This document shows, piece by piece, positions 1 to 12,200 of a stretch of 64,000 nt of DNA; within the stretch, counting starts at the first letter, position 1; each line of letters begins with the position of its first letter. Made by a program: the position numbers and the translations under genes. The notes below the pieces were generated by a model. That model had not been told where the DNA came from. It saw only the letters and a program-made list of their open reading frames with translations, and did not search any database. The stretch is from assembly GCA_028752905.1 (NCBI GenBank), contig JAQNBH010000014.1:15957750-16021749 (forward strand), given 5' to 3'. The DNA comes from Cladorhizidae sp. MBARI D1340-BT2 (lineage: Eukaryota; Porifera; Demospongiae; Poecilosclerida; Cladorhizidae).

Positions 1-853
1 GTGCACTACACTATCCTCCGGGAGTGTGCACTACACTATCCTCCAGGAGTGTGCACTGCACTATCCTCCAGGAGTGTGCACTGCACTATCCTCCAGGAGT
101 GTGCACTACACTATCCTCCAGGAGTGTGCACTACACTATCCTCCAGGAGTGTGCACTACACTATCCTCCAGGAGTGTGTACTACACTATCCTCCAGGAGT
201 GTGCACTACACTATCCTCCAGGAGTGTGCACTGCACTATCCTCCAGGAGTGTGCACTACACTATCCTCCAGGAGTGTGCACTACACTATCCTCCAGGAGT
301 GTGCACTGCACTATCCTCCAGGAGTGTGCACTACACTATCCTCCAGGAGTGTGCACTGCACTATCCTCCAGGAGTGTGCACTACACTATCCTCCAGGAGT
401 GTGCACTACACTATCCTCCAGGAGTGTGCACTACACTATCCTCCAGGAGTGTGCACAACACTATCCTCCAGGAGTGTGCACTGCACTATCCTCCAGGAGT
501 GTGCACTACACTATCCTCCAGGAGTGTGCACTACACTATCCTCCAGGAGTGTGCACTACACTATCCTCCAGGAGTGTGCACTACACTATCCTCCAGGAGT
601 GTGCACTACACTATCCTCCAGGAGTGTGCACTGCACTATCCTCCGGGAGTGTGCACTACACTATCCTCCGGGAGTGTGCACTGCACTATCCTCCAGGAGT
701 GTGTACTACACTATCCTCCAGGAGTGTGTACTACACTATCCTCCAGGAGTGTGCACTACACTATCCTCCAGGAGTGTGTACTACACTATCCTCCGGGAGT
801 GTGCTCTACACTATCCTCCGGGAGTGTGCACTGCACTATCCTCCAGGAGTGTG
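1..853. repeat. 25-bp minisatellite, about 34 copies
   Basis: The unit is 25 bp, built around GTGCACTACACTATCCTCCA followed by GGAGT. Copies differ mainly at a few sites (CTACAC/CTGCAC, CCAGG/CCGGG). The array is already running at base 1, so it continues to the left. The unit has no stop codon in any forward frame and 25 is not a multiple of 3, so all three + frames stay open for about 280 codons. These open frames are a product of the repeat and not evidence of a protein. Confidence 0.97.
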
Positions 854-2035
854 AGTTCATTAAGCAGTTAGTTGTCCTTTATAACAGCTGCATCCTTCTA
901 TGGGACCTCCTCACATCAGCGAAGGGATCATCTCCACTGTCATCAGTGTTGTTGAGGTGACTGGTCTCTGTGGTGATAGCCTCTGCATCACAGGATTTCT
1001 TCCTTGCAGTGCTACTCTGAGGCAAAGTTCCTCTGCCATGGTTGAACTGCACATGAGACACAATACCACACGCACAATATTTGCTGTCGTTTCTTTCGTT
1101 TCTTGGGTATTAATTGTCGAATAAGGGCGTGGCATGTGTGCAAGAACTATTCGAGGACGTGAACGGATCAAGAAAATTCTCTAACTCAGTGTAACTCAGT
1201 TGGTTAAGAGGAGCCCAAGAGATATATTTCTATGTTGTCAGCCTCCGCCCTCTTTTATTCCTTCAGATCGAAGCCGCTGAAAGGTAAGGTGATGTTAAAA
1301 CTGCAATGACAGCAATAAAAAGACCTTTTGCAACTCTGAAACAGCACGGGGGGGGCTGAGCTGAGCCTCCCCAACCTTTCTGCAAGTGGTCTGAGCCCCC
1401 CTCTTCCCCAGCAACCTCCTGCTTGTGATGCAGATGTCTGTCTGTGTGCAAACACTGCTAGACATGGGGTGGGTAATAGCGTCCATGATGGGCTAGTTCT
1501 GGTGTGGCGCTGAGAAACTTCTTGTGGGCAGATGCTTGCCTGCACATAGAAACCACAAAAAAATGTTTTAATTTCACTAGAATTTGCCAGCGTAGACAAG
1601 AGACGGTCACCAAGAGGCAGTGCTTGCTGGCAGGTCCTGTTTACTTCTGGGCTGAGATTAGGCGGAGTTTTGGATGGTTTTTGGATTGCAGGTTGCGTGT
1701 GAGACCACTACATGCCTGGACCACCACATGCCTGGAACCACCACATGCCCATACACCTGGTGACCTCACTGAAGGTGTGCTTCCCATCTCCGGGGGAAAC
1801 TGCTTCCAAGCAGTCCTGAGCCACATCGTCCTCTCTCTGCCTTCACACAGCCAGCCAGCCAGCCCATTGTGTTGCAGGGCACCTGCTCGTGCAGCCATGC
1901 ACAAGTTGGGCTTCTGTAAAGAGCGTACATTTGCACATGACATGCATGAATGATGAGGACAGGTGAGGACAGGAAAGGTGGGGCATAGTGCTCCAGCTCG
2001 CCACACAATGCCTAGCAACAGATGGAAGTGCAATG
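854..2035. other. No gene recognised; weak minus-strand exon candidate at its left edge
   Basis: On the minus strand 879-1061 reads open for 60 codons and ends ...DDPFADVRRSHRRMQLL-stop, with polar, acidic, non-repetitive composition. It could be the last exon of a gene on that strand, but no partner exon or domain is visible. A 17-nt stretch at 1267-1283 is bordered by a pyrimidine-rich CAG and by GTAAGG, but nothing supports its use. The rest looks non-coding. Confidence 0.3.
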
Positions 2036-2037
2036 CT

Positions 2038-2413
2038 TCAGGCATGTACCAGTGTTGCTATCCACCATATTGTTCAGGCATGTACCCGTGTTGCTATCCA
2101 CCATATTGTTCAGGCATGTACCAGTGTTGCTATCCACCATATTGTTCAGGCATGTACCAGTGTTGCTATCCACCATATTGTTCAGGCATGTACCAGTGTT
2201 GCTATCCACCATATTGTTCAGGCATGTACCAGTGTTGCTATCCACCATATTGTTCAGGCATGTACCAGTGTTGCTATCCACCATATTGTTCAGGCGTGTA
2301 CCAGTGTTGCTATCCACCATATTGTTCAGGCATGTACTAGTGTTGCTATCCACCATATTGTTCAGGCATGTACCAGTGTTGCTATCCACCATATTGTTCA
2401 GGCATGTACCAGT
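2038..2413. repeat. 36-bp minisatellite, about 10.5 copies
   Basis: The 36-bp unit contains CAGGCATGTACCAGTGTTGC then TATCCACCATATTGTT. Because 36 is a multiple of 3, each open frame gives a fixed 12-residue repeat (for example one containing CSGMYQCCYPPY), open on both strands. Copies are nearly identical, with rare changes such as CAGGCGTG at about 2292. No flanking coding sequence supports translation. Confidence 0.96.
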
Positions 2414-2900
2414 GATGCTACTTGCTGGAACAGTCTAATCCGTGTTGGGTGCACGCTACAAGGAGCAATTTTGATTGGCCACTTATGTGTTTGTGTGTTT
2501 ACTTTGGCACCTGTGCAACGGCTATGACTATGCATCTGCAGTGTTGAGTAACTGCCCGGTGGCCTCGCTGCCCTAGATTGGTAGACCTCTCGCTGCCCTA
2601 GATCGGTAGACCTCTCACTGCAAAAAGGCATGACTGCATTTGTGTCTGTGTCAGAGCTGGTCTCGGCTTTGATAAGATGATAAATTTGCTGCAGACAAGC
2701 TTGCCGTCCTCGCGGTTTGTTCCAAGCACACACACACACAAGTTGTCGACTGTCAGGAATATGACGATTCAGCCTTTGATGTTATTAAAACCTGGCAGTG
2801 CTGATCAAGTGGGCGTGTCCAGGTCTACTTGCGGGCCAAGATCAAGCAGAGCAATGGGACCTGCTGGTTGCGTAAGAGATTCACCATATAAGTATGTCAT
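2414..2900. other. Intergenic or intronic sequence, nothing recognised
   Basis: It contains a short direct duplication of CTCTCGCTGCCCTAGATTGG-type sequence at about 2565-2610 and a short CA run at 2730-2741. No convincing exon with matching splice sites was found. Confidence 0.4.
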
Positions 2901-4493
2901 CCTATAGCACGAGGAAGTCATCCTATAGCACGAGGAAGTCTAGGTATGCCATCCTATAGCACGAGGAAGTCTAGGTATGACATCCTATAGCATGAGGAAG
3001 TCTAGGTATGTCATCCTATAGCACGAGGAAGTCTAGGTATGACATCCTATAGCATGAGGAAGTCTAGGTATGCCATCCTATAGCACGAGGAAGTCTAGGT
3101 ATGACATCCTATAGCATGAGGAAGTCTAGGTATGCCATCCTATAGCATGAGGAAGTCTAGGTATGACATCCTATAGCATGAGGAAGTCTAGGTATGACAT
3201 CCTATAGCATGAGGAAGTCTAGGTATGCCATCCTATAGCACGAGGAAGTCTAGGTATGCCATCCTATAGCACGAGGAAGTCTAGGTATGCCATCCTATAG
3301 CACGAGGAAGTCTAGGTATGACATCCTATAGCATGAGGAAGTCTAGGTATGACATCCTATAGCATGAGGAAGTCTAGGTATGTCATCCTATAGCACGAGG
3401 AAGTCTAGGTATGCCATCCTATAGCACGAGGAAGTCTAGGTATGCCATCCTATGGCACGAGGAAGTCTAGGTATGCCATCCTATAGCATGAGGAAGTCTA
3501 GGTATGCCATCCTATAGCACGAGGAAGTCTAGGTATGACATCCTATAGCATGAGGAAGTCTAGGTATGACATCCTATAGCACGAGGAAGTCTAGGTATGC
3601 CATCCTATAGCACGAGGAAGTCTAGGCATGACATCCTATAGCATGAGGAAGTCTAGGTATGTCATCCTAGAGCACGAGGAAGTCTAGGTATGCCATCCTA
3701 TAGCACGAGGAAGTCTAAGTATGCCATCCTATGGCACGAGGAAGTCTAAGTATGCCATCCTATAGCATGAGGAAGTCTAGGTATGCCATCCTATAGCATG
3801 AGGAAGTCTAGGTATGCCATCCTATAGCACGAGGAAGTCTAGGTATGACATCCTATAGCATGAGGAAGTCTAGGTATGTCATCCTATAGCACGAGGAAGT
3901 CTAGGTATGCCATCCTATAGCACGAGGAAGTCTAGGCATGACATCCTATAGCATGAGGAAGTCTAGGTATGTCATCCTAGAGCACGAGGAAGTCTAGGTA
4001 TGCCATCCTATAGCACGAGGAAGTCTAGGTATGCCATCCTATAGCATGAGGAAGTCTAGGTATGCCATCCTATAGCATGAGGAAGTCTAGGTATGTCATC
4101 CTATAGCATGAGGAAGTCTAGGTATGTCATCCTATAGCATGAGGAAGTCTAGGTATGTCATCCTATAGCATGAGGAAGTCTAGGTATGTCATCCTATAGC
4201 ATGAGGAAGTCTAGGTATGCCATCCTATAGCACGAGGAAGTCTAGGTATGCCATCCTATGGCACGAGGAAGTCTAAGTATGCCATCCTATAGCATGAGGA
4301 AGTCTAGGTATGCCATCCTATGGCACGAGGAAGTCTAAGTATGCCATCCTATAGCATGAGGAAGTCTAGGTATGCCATCCTATAGCATGAGGAAGTCTAG
4401 GTATGCCATCCTCTATAGCACGAGGAAGTCTAAGTATGCCATCCTATAGCATGAGGAAGTTTAGGTATGCCATCCTATAGCACGAGGAAGTCA
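2893..4493. repeat. 31-bp minisatellite, about 51 copies
   Basis: The unit is 31 bp, containing CATCCTATAGCACGAGGAAG then TCTAGGTATGC. Variant positions (CACGAGG/CATGAGG, ATGCC/ATGAC/ATGTC, CTATAG/CTATGG/CTAGAG) occur in recurring combinations, showing block duplication of several units at a time. One copy near 4412 carries a 2-bp insertion (CCTCTATAG). Stop codons in the unit prevent translation. Confidence 0.97.
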
Positions 4494-5178
4494 CAGCTGA
4501 TCTCCACTTTGAACTCAACAAAAGAATAGGAATCGCCGAGGGGAAAGTGGGTGTGTACTATATTATTGGCAGTAATTCTATATATGGACAATGAGGTATT
4601 TGATCACTATAATTCTCTGACTCCGGCTCCGTTGGTCTTTGGCTGCATGTGTCTCTCAACCAAGCTAAACATCCATTTATGGTCGTTGTCAGCTGATTGG
4701 TTGCCGTGCTAGCGTATCATTCGTCCCTAGAAGGCTGTGTGTCTGCAGTGCTCAACTGTGTGGCCTATGATCACGCAGGTGTGTTCAGCAGCACTGCAGT
4801 TAATTGTTTATTGCTGACAGGCTGTAGACTAGCAAGCAGCAGTTTTGCCGGGTAGAGGAGGAGACCAGTTGGGTCGAGGACTTGTTTCATGGCTTGTGGG
4901 GCATGGAATACTCGGGCGTGTATGTCTCTCTACCCTTGACCCTTAGTTACCCTTGTCTCATATCTCCCCCCCTTGTTTGGCGTATGCCCCATCATTTCGT
5001 ATTTGCCCCCTCAATTTGTAATTTTCCCCTCATTTAGCATTCCCCCCCGTCTTATCATTTAGCATTTCCCCCTCACTCCCTGTGTGCTAACCCTTCAAGA
5101 AAATTCCAGAATCTGTGCTAAACCCCCCAGAAAATTCCAGAATCTGTGCTAACCCCGCGAGAAAATTCCAGAACCTGT
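4494..5178. other. Non-coding stretch ending in a degenerate short tandem repeat
   Basis: Positions about 5085-5178 are three imperfect copies of a unit of about 33 bp containing GAAAATTCCAGAATCTGTGC. The same unit resumes after the inserted element at 6140-6190, which allows the pre-insertion site to be reconstructed. No exon was recognised. Confidence 0.5.
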
Positions 5179-6139
5179 CGGAGTTTCATTTAGGGTGGGC
5201 AGGGGGTGCTGCCCATCCCCTAGGAACCCTTTTGCCCCCCCTTGGAACCTTTTTGCCCCCCCCCCCTGGAAATTGTTTCATTAGAAACTTTAGTCACATC
5301 TTTAAGGGGGACCGTCTGTGCATTTTTATTTTATTTTTTTTAACCTGTGGTTACAACTTTAGAGCTCAGTAGATTCTGCAAACTTCATGGTATGGACTTG
5401 ATATATAGCTCAAAAGATAGGTCTCTCTGTGTGCTCTCTTTTGATACTAAAATATGTTTCATAGGTATAACTATAGGCAAGTTACTAGACCCTAAAGCGG
5501 AGGGACCACAAAAACCTGAATCGCTCCAACCTCCATAGAAACCACTCTGAGTTGCGAAGTGCAAAAAAATTAAAAATGGTACAAGTGGCTAGAGGAAGCT
5601 CTAGAGTACACAATGAGTATATTGAGTAGGCGTGAAAAATTTATTACCTGGTCAAGCACGCGGTTGGAAAATTGAAGGCGTTGACAAGGCGACTTTCCAA
5701 CCGCACGCTTGACCAGGTAATAAATTTTTCACGCCTACTCAATATACTCATTGTGTACTCTAGAGCTTCCTCTAGCCACTTGTACCATTTTTAATTTTTT
5801 TGCACTTCGCAACTCAGAGTGGTTTCTATGGAGGTTGGAGCGATTCAGGTTTTTGTGGTCCCTCCGCTTTAGGGTCTAGTAACTTGCCTATAGTTATACC
5901 TATGAAACATATTTTAGTATCAAAAGAGAGCACACAGAGAGACCTATCTTTTGAGCTATATATCAAGTCCATACCATGAAGTTTGCAGAATCTACTGAGC
6001 TCTAAAGTTGTAACCACAGGTTAAAAAAAAAATATTAAAAAAAGTGCAGATGTCCCCCCTTAACCATCATGCCCCCCCCCCTTTAATATCCAGATCCTCC
6101 AGTTGCTCCCCCTTGGACAATTTTCTAAATGAAACCCTG
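5179..6139. mobile_element. Non-autonomous TIR element with a long hairpin core
   Basis: The outer ends are CGGAGTTTCATTTAG at 5179 and CTAAATGAAACCCTG ending at 6139, an imperfect inverted repeat of 15 bp. Flanking CCTGT occurs at 5174-5178 and 6140-6144, a 5-bp target-site duplication splitting a pre-existing tandem repeat. Inside, about 5304-5690 and 5690-6061 are near-perfect reverse complements, separated only by a few bases around 5685. This makes the same 63-codon frame appear on both strands; it is not a gene. The hairpin is itself flanked by TTAA (5302-5305 and 6060-6063), so it may be a separate TTAA-targeting insertion nested in an older element. A diverged second copy of the hairpin lies at about 62850-63607. 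Confidence 0.85.
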
Positions 6140-6267
6140 CCTGTGCTAACCCCTCGAGAAAATTCCAAGCCTGTGCTAACCCCTTGACATTATTGTGATG
6201 TCCTGTCCCTGTGATGTTTTATAACCATGGTGATGATGTAATGTCATTGTACCCCTTCACACAACAG

Positions 6268-9200
6268 TGGTGGCTGCAATGTCTGCCAGTTCAACCCTCA
6301 ACATCAACTCTTCACTGTGGGCACTGAAGAGGTAGGAGAGAGGTGTCTTGTGTTCAATGGTTGGTGTTCTCTGGCATTAATGAATGTTCTCTCCACCTCC
6401 CCCTCCTCCATTACCCTGTCTTTTCGTGTAGGGGACAGTGGAGTGCTGGGACCCTCGCTCACAGTGTAGAGTGGGAGAGCTCTCCTTGGCCTCTGCCTCC
6501 ATTGACTTTTCAGACTTTTCAGACTTCAGGTATCCCATAATATTAAGTTATTAATAATATATTATTATTTAATATATTATTATTAATTATATAATTATTA
6601 TTAATAATATTTATTATTATATAATTATTATTATTATTACTATATTATTATTTATTATTAATAATATATTATTGTTAATAATATATTATTGTTATTACTA
6701 ATTTGTTATTGTACTAATATGTGATAGTATCTGAGAAAAGGGCCCACTTTGCCAAAAACAATTTTTTTGCATTATTGGCATGAGGTTAAAGTGCAAGGAT
6801 AGCTAAGTGGAATGGTACTGGAATAGGCCTTGATCTAATGCCATTCCACAGTTTTGCTTCCATTCTTCACAACACCCTCAAACAAGAAAAATGTGTATTG
6901 AAATTTCCCTTCTGTTGTTTTACGCGAAACCTCGCGTCATGCATTGATGATATCACATTTTAAGGGAAATTTCCGCGTGCCCGTATTTTCATTCCGTGTA
7001 CGCGATAGCCTCGCGTGGTTTCTCTATTTTTTAAGCTTTTTCTAACTGCTCGTTTGGATGGAAGGAAGCACTTTTTGACCTTGAAATTTTGCAAAAAGAT
7101 AGAGCAATGACCCAAGATGCGTCCGAGGTAAAATATCATGATTCATAACCTTGGTAGCCATTTCAGGTCCTAGTGCATAATTTCGGGTGAAGTGGGCCCT
7201 TTTCTCAGATCGTATATTTCAAATATTATTATTATATTATTATTATTATATTAATTACTGATATATTATTATATTATTACTAATATATTATTATTATTAA
7301 TATATTATTATATTAATATATTATAACATTAAAGTATGCAGCAAGCAGCCTCTCTGCTGTTTTACATGTAGCAAGGCAGGTGAACAACATAATTAGCTAG
7401 CAGAGGATCAAGAACAGCATCCATTAGCTAAAGCAGAGCGGTAGCTGGACATTTATCAACCAGCAAGCCTCACCTAGATCTACAACCTTGCAGTGACCAT
7501 CATTTAGAATGGAGTTTCATGATGCAAGTGCCCACAACACATTCGAGGTGAAAGGTTAAGTGCCCATGGCCACTTGCTACATATATATATATGTATATTT
7601 TTTAAAGATATTGCTTACTGATATTTGGATACCAGGCTCTAAACTCGTTAATGAGAATCATAACTAGCATGATGTGTAGACGTCCCCCCCCCCTCCCCTC
7701 TGGATTATGGCTGATCATGTGTTTCCCTTTAGGGATACTCCACCAGCCGTAACTGCCCTCTGTTACAGGGATGCCATGAACCTCGCTGTTGGAACTGCCT
7801 CTGGACAAGTACATATATACATAACACAAATATGTATATATATACATAATTATATATATATACATACACAAGTATGTATATATATATATACATTATATAT
7901 ACATAGATATATATGTATATACATACACACATATATACATATATATATACATATATATATATATACATAAAACAAATATGTATGTCCTCATCATCATAGT
8001 CATGACCTTCAAGTTAACTAATGTCCAAATTCTCTCTGCATGCCATAGGTCCTGCTGTACGATCTACGTTCACCACGCCCCCATCGGGTAAAGGATCACC
8101 TCTACTCCTCTCCAATCCACTCCATTTCGTTTCAGACCAGTGAGCGTCTGGTGCTCTCAGCTGATTCCAAGATACTCAAAATCTGGAATGAAGCTGATGT
8201 GAGTTGATGGATAATGAAGGCATGTCCCTGGGTCGAAATTACATCTATATAGGGAAATGGGTGTGTCCCTGTTAAGGCCTGCATTACTTCTTGCTCCCAA
8301 TGTCAGCATGGACCTCAATAATTGTGAGGGCACCAGGTGGTGAATATTTGTGTGGCTTTGTGTTGCTACTGACTCCCATTTTGAATACTGTAGAACCACA
8401 TGAATATTTGTGTGGCTTTGTGTTGCCACTGACTCCCATTTTGAATACTGTAGAACCACATGAATATTTGTGTGGCTTTGTGTTGCCACTGGCTCCCATT
8501 TTGAATACCGTAGAACCACATGAATATTTGTGTGGCTTTGTGTTGCTACTGGCTCCCATTTTGAATACTGTACACACACCAGAAAAGCAGACTGTAGATA
8601 ATATAGTTGACAATGGAGGTTGACAATGGAGACATTGACTGCATTAGGGAAGTTTAAAGGTTGAATTAATATTTTTTGCAGTTCTCTATCGTTAAGGACT
8701 CATTACTTATGAGCCTTTACTTTAAAATGCTGGGGCTTAGCTAGCTAGGAATCAGCCAATCAGTGTCATGCAACTTTGAACTCTTGTATCTTGAGGGAGG
8801 ATGTTGGACTTTATAAAGATAATAATAACTCAGTCATTTTTTTTTGTCTTTGACTTTTTATATCGTGTGAAGGTCCTTTCCTTCCTGTCTTTATGAAGCT
8901 CCTGGTATGTGGTGACGTTCCCATGCCATGAAGAAAGTGCTGTGGATGAAAAATTTGGGCACTTTCAGGGGTGTATTTAGGGGTTGGGGGGGGGGGGCAC
9001 TAACCCCCTTAAAATTTATGGCCACATGATACTCGGTAAGCCACTCCCCCTTTTTCCATACCCAAAATTCCCACCCCCCCTTGGTATAAAGTTCTGTATA
9101 CATCCCTGCCATCTTGTCGTGTACATTCCTGCAACTCTTAGCAGCCACAATGTTATGAATAACAGGATGTCTGGCGAGCACCCACAAACACTTTGAAGTT

Positions 9201-12200
9201 GATAATTTTAAAAACATACCTCATCTTCCAAAGTCTTGCATGCCACTGCTAACTCACTCCAATATTTTAAAACATGAAGCGAGATGCACAAATCTCTAGC
9301 ATGGGGGGGGGGGGTGTATTTTTTCAGGAGTGTAGGTGTATTTAGGGGGTATGGGGAATATTAGCCCACCTTAGATTTAACGGTCACATGATACTGGTCA
9401 GGACCACGCCCCCTTCAAGAGCCTTTCAAGAACGAGAACTGCAATATATATATATCTTGAGTTCCTACATTAAAACCTGACGGTTGCAGTGAGGTGGGTT
9501 GGGTTTGGCTGTATCAACTGTACCTGTGGAAATATTAGCAGGACTACTGAATTTGCTAGTTGTTGTGTGCGAGACACCACCATATATGCCATCCATTACA
9601 TGAGGACATCAGAGCTGATCTCTCCACTTCACCCACAGAAATTAAAAGTGCATATGAAGTAGGTGTTGTTGTTTTGTGGTAATTTTAAAAGGCAGCTGCG
9701 GTCTCCGACTGCCTGCAAAGTTTAATTCTCCGTCGACATTTCCGGCCATATCTGCGGCAGTCGTGATCTGCAATGGCGTGTGAAATGAAATAAAATAGCA
9801 AAGAGGTCGTTGAGTTAGTTAGTGTCTCCGCTGGTTGTCTTGGCTCTTGCATCTCTTTCTCTTGCCCACATTGTGTCGGCCTCCTTCAGTTCTTTGTCTT
9901 TGCCACGCCGTGTCCTCGTCCATCGTCAGTTCCTCTAGCTGAGTATTTCGTCTCCTAAAAATCGTTACTGCTCCGGCAGGGATGCGAGTGGAACAACGCT
10001 GACGATTTTTGGGTGACGAATAGTTTGGAGCCGAATTTTTGAAGGGAGTGATGGCGGACAAGGGAACAGAACTGAAGAAAGCTGATGAGATAGGGTCAAG
10101 ACAAGCTAACTGAATTGTTGGAGAGGGTAGTTGAGCCAAACAACTGCATAGTGTAGGCAAGGTTTGGGGTGTGCATGCATAGTGTGGGTAAGGTTTGGGG
10201 TGTGCTTGCATAGTGTAGGTACGGTTTGGGGTGTGCTTGCATAGTGTGGGTAAGGTTTGGGGTGTGCATGCATAGTATAGGTATGGTTTGGGGTGTGCAT
10301 GCATAGTGTGGGTAAGGTTTGGGGTGTGCATGCATAGTGTAGGTAAGGTTTGGGGTGTGCATGCATAGTGTGGGTAAGGTTTGGGGTGTGTGCATGCATA
10401 GTGCAAGGTTTGGGGTGTGCATGCATAGTGTGGGTAAGGTTTGGGGTGTGCATGCATAGTGTGGGCAAGGTTTGGGGTGTGCATGCATAGTGTAGGCAAG
10501 GTTTGGGGTGTGCATGCATAGTGTAGGTAAGGTTTGGGGTGTGCATGCATAGTGTGGGCAAGGTTTGGGGTGTGCATGCATAGTGTGGGCAAGGTTTGGG
10601 GTGTGCATGCATAGTGTGGGCAAGGTTTGGGGTGTGCATGCATAGTGTAGGCAAGGTTTGGGGTGTACATGCATAGTGTGGGTAAGGTTTGGGGTGTGCA
10701 TGCATAGTGTGGGCAAGGTTTGGGGTGTGCATGCATAGTGTGGGTAAGGTTTGGGGTGTGTGCATGCATAGTGTAGGCAAGGTTTGGGGTGTGCATGCAT
10801 AGTGTAGGTAAGGTTTGGGGTGTGTGCATGCATAGTGTAGGTAAGGTTTGGGGTGTTCATGCATAGTGTGGGCAAGGTTTGGGGTGTGCGTGCATAGAGT
10901 GGGTAAAGGGTCGTTTCAAAGCTAGCTTCTCTCACTCATGACTGCTAGTATTTTCTGATCACACCCACTCTCCAGGGCTCCACCTACACATCCATTGAGC
11001 CGGAGCACGATATCAACCAGATGTACCACCTACCGGAGACTGGCCTTGTGCTCATGGCTGTGGAGGATCCCAAGATGTTGGCGTATTATGTTCCTGTGAG
11101 TTTGGAGGGAGTGCTGTGTTGGGTGGGAGGGGAAGAGACAGGTTTGAATGGAATGGTAGTTGGGAAGATAGGAATAGGGTGGGAGTGAGTGAGAGGATGA
11201 AGAAGGTAAGAGATTCAGTGTTCTTGCCAGAGTGTTTAAGCGTCTTCAATGCGTATTGACTAATTGCACCGTTACAGTTTTTTTCTTTTTTCTTTTTCAA
11301 ATTGGTAATGCAATAGAATTTCATTTATATGAATTGTGGGTGAGGTTGGTGAAAATATTGCAGCAGTTTTAGCTCCAGAGCTCCCGTCTTGCGAGTGAGA
11401 CTTACCAAAACGTAGAATTCTAAGACGAGGGTGTTCCTAGCAGAGCTCAAACAAGAACCACAAGAAGGCTGGCATGGATCAAAAATGGAAGTTGAAGTTT
11501 CCTTGGATGTTAAAGTTTAGTGAGAGGATTGGCAATGTGCAGCGTGTTTGCTGAAAACATAATTGTAGGCCTAGGAAGGTTGCCATTGGCCGAGAGACAT
11601 GAATTGACTTGCCTCGTACAGACTCTAACAAGGCGGAGCTTAGTGAAGCATGCTAAGAGTGAGTGCCACATCACGGTTGACTGACTTGGGCTTGGGGAGA
11701 TGTGCAGTGCCAAGGAGAGATTGTAGCTTAGCCCTCACTTTTCATCTACAGTGTCCCCCTCTCTTGGTGTTTATGAAACCATTTCTTCCAGAATCATCAT
11801 TGTAAACAGTAACACAACAGTTACTGCATTCATGAAATATTTCAATATAATTATATTCACTCTTATAATATGAGCATTCAGTATTATTTGTAGAATGTGT
11901 ATGTCAATCGTATAATGTACTGCTTGTTGCATGATACTGTGATTCATAGCTCTTTTAGATGTACATAGCAATATTATGTCTAGTCCAGTGCACCTCCTAC
12001 AACCTGTAAACACAGTAACGAATACAACCTAAAAAAACACCGACCATCATGGTTTATTAGTCCGCTACTCCATGGATTGCATGTCCATATCCCTTACAAA
12101 AATCCTGGGGAGAACACTGAGATTGTGTGGGGGGGGGGGAGAGAAAGAGAAGCATGGCTTTAGCATAAATGCTTCATAGCCAGACCATGCAAGTGAAAGG

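Noticed and set aside
1..960. Three overlapping open frames of about 280-320 codons
   Set aside because: All come from a 25-bp unit that lacks stops in every forward frame; open in three frames at once is the mark of a repeat, not a protein.
1267..1283. 17-nt microexon bordered by CAG and GTAAGG
   Set aside because: Too short to test for coding; no neighbouring exons of NOL10 or another gene were found to give a phase.
2893..4493. CRISPR array
   Set aside because: Units are contiguous and similar along their whole length, with no unique spacers, and the context is eukaryotic.
5347..6017. Two identical 63-codon frames on opposite strands
   Set aside because: They are the two arms of one hairpin; the identity follows from the palindrome and no family likeness or start context supports a gene.
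9819..10935. Long minus-strand frames of 252-336 codons (HTPNLTHTMHA-type repeats)
   Set aside because: Generated by the 31-bp minisatellite inside a NOL10 intron; no splice or family support.
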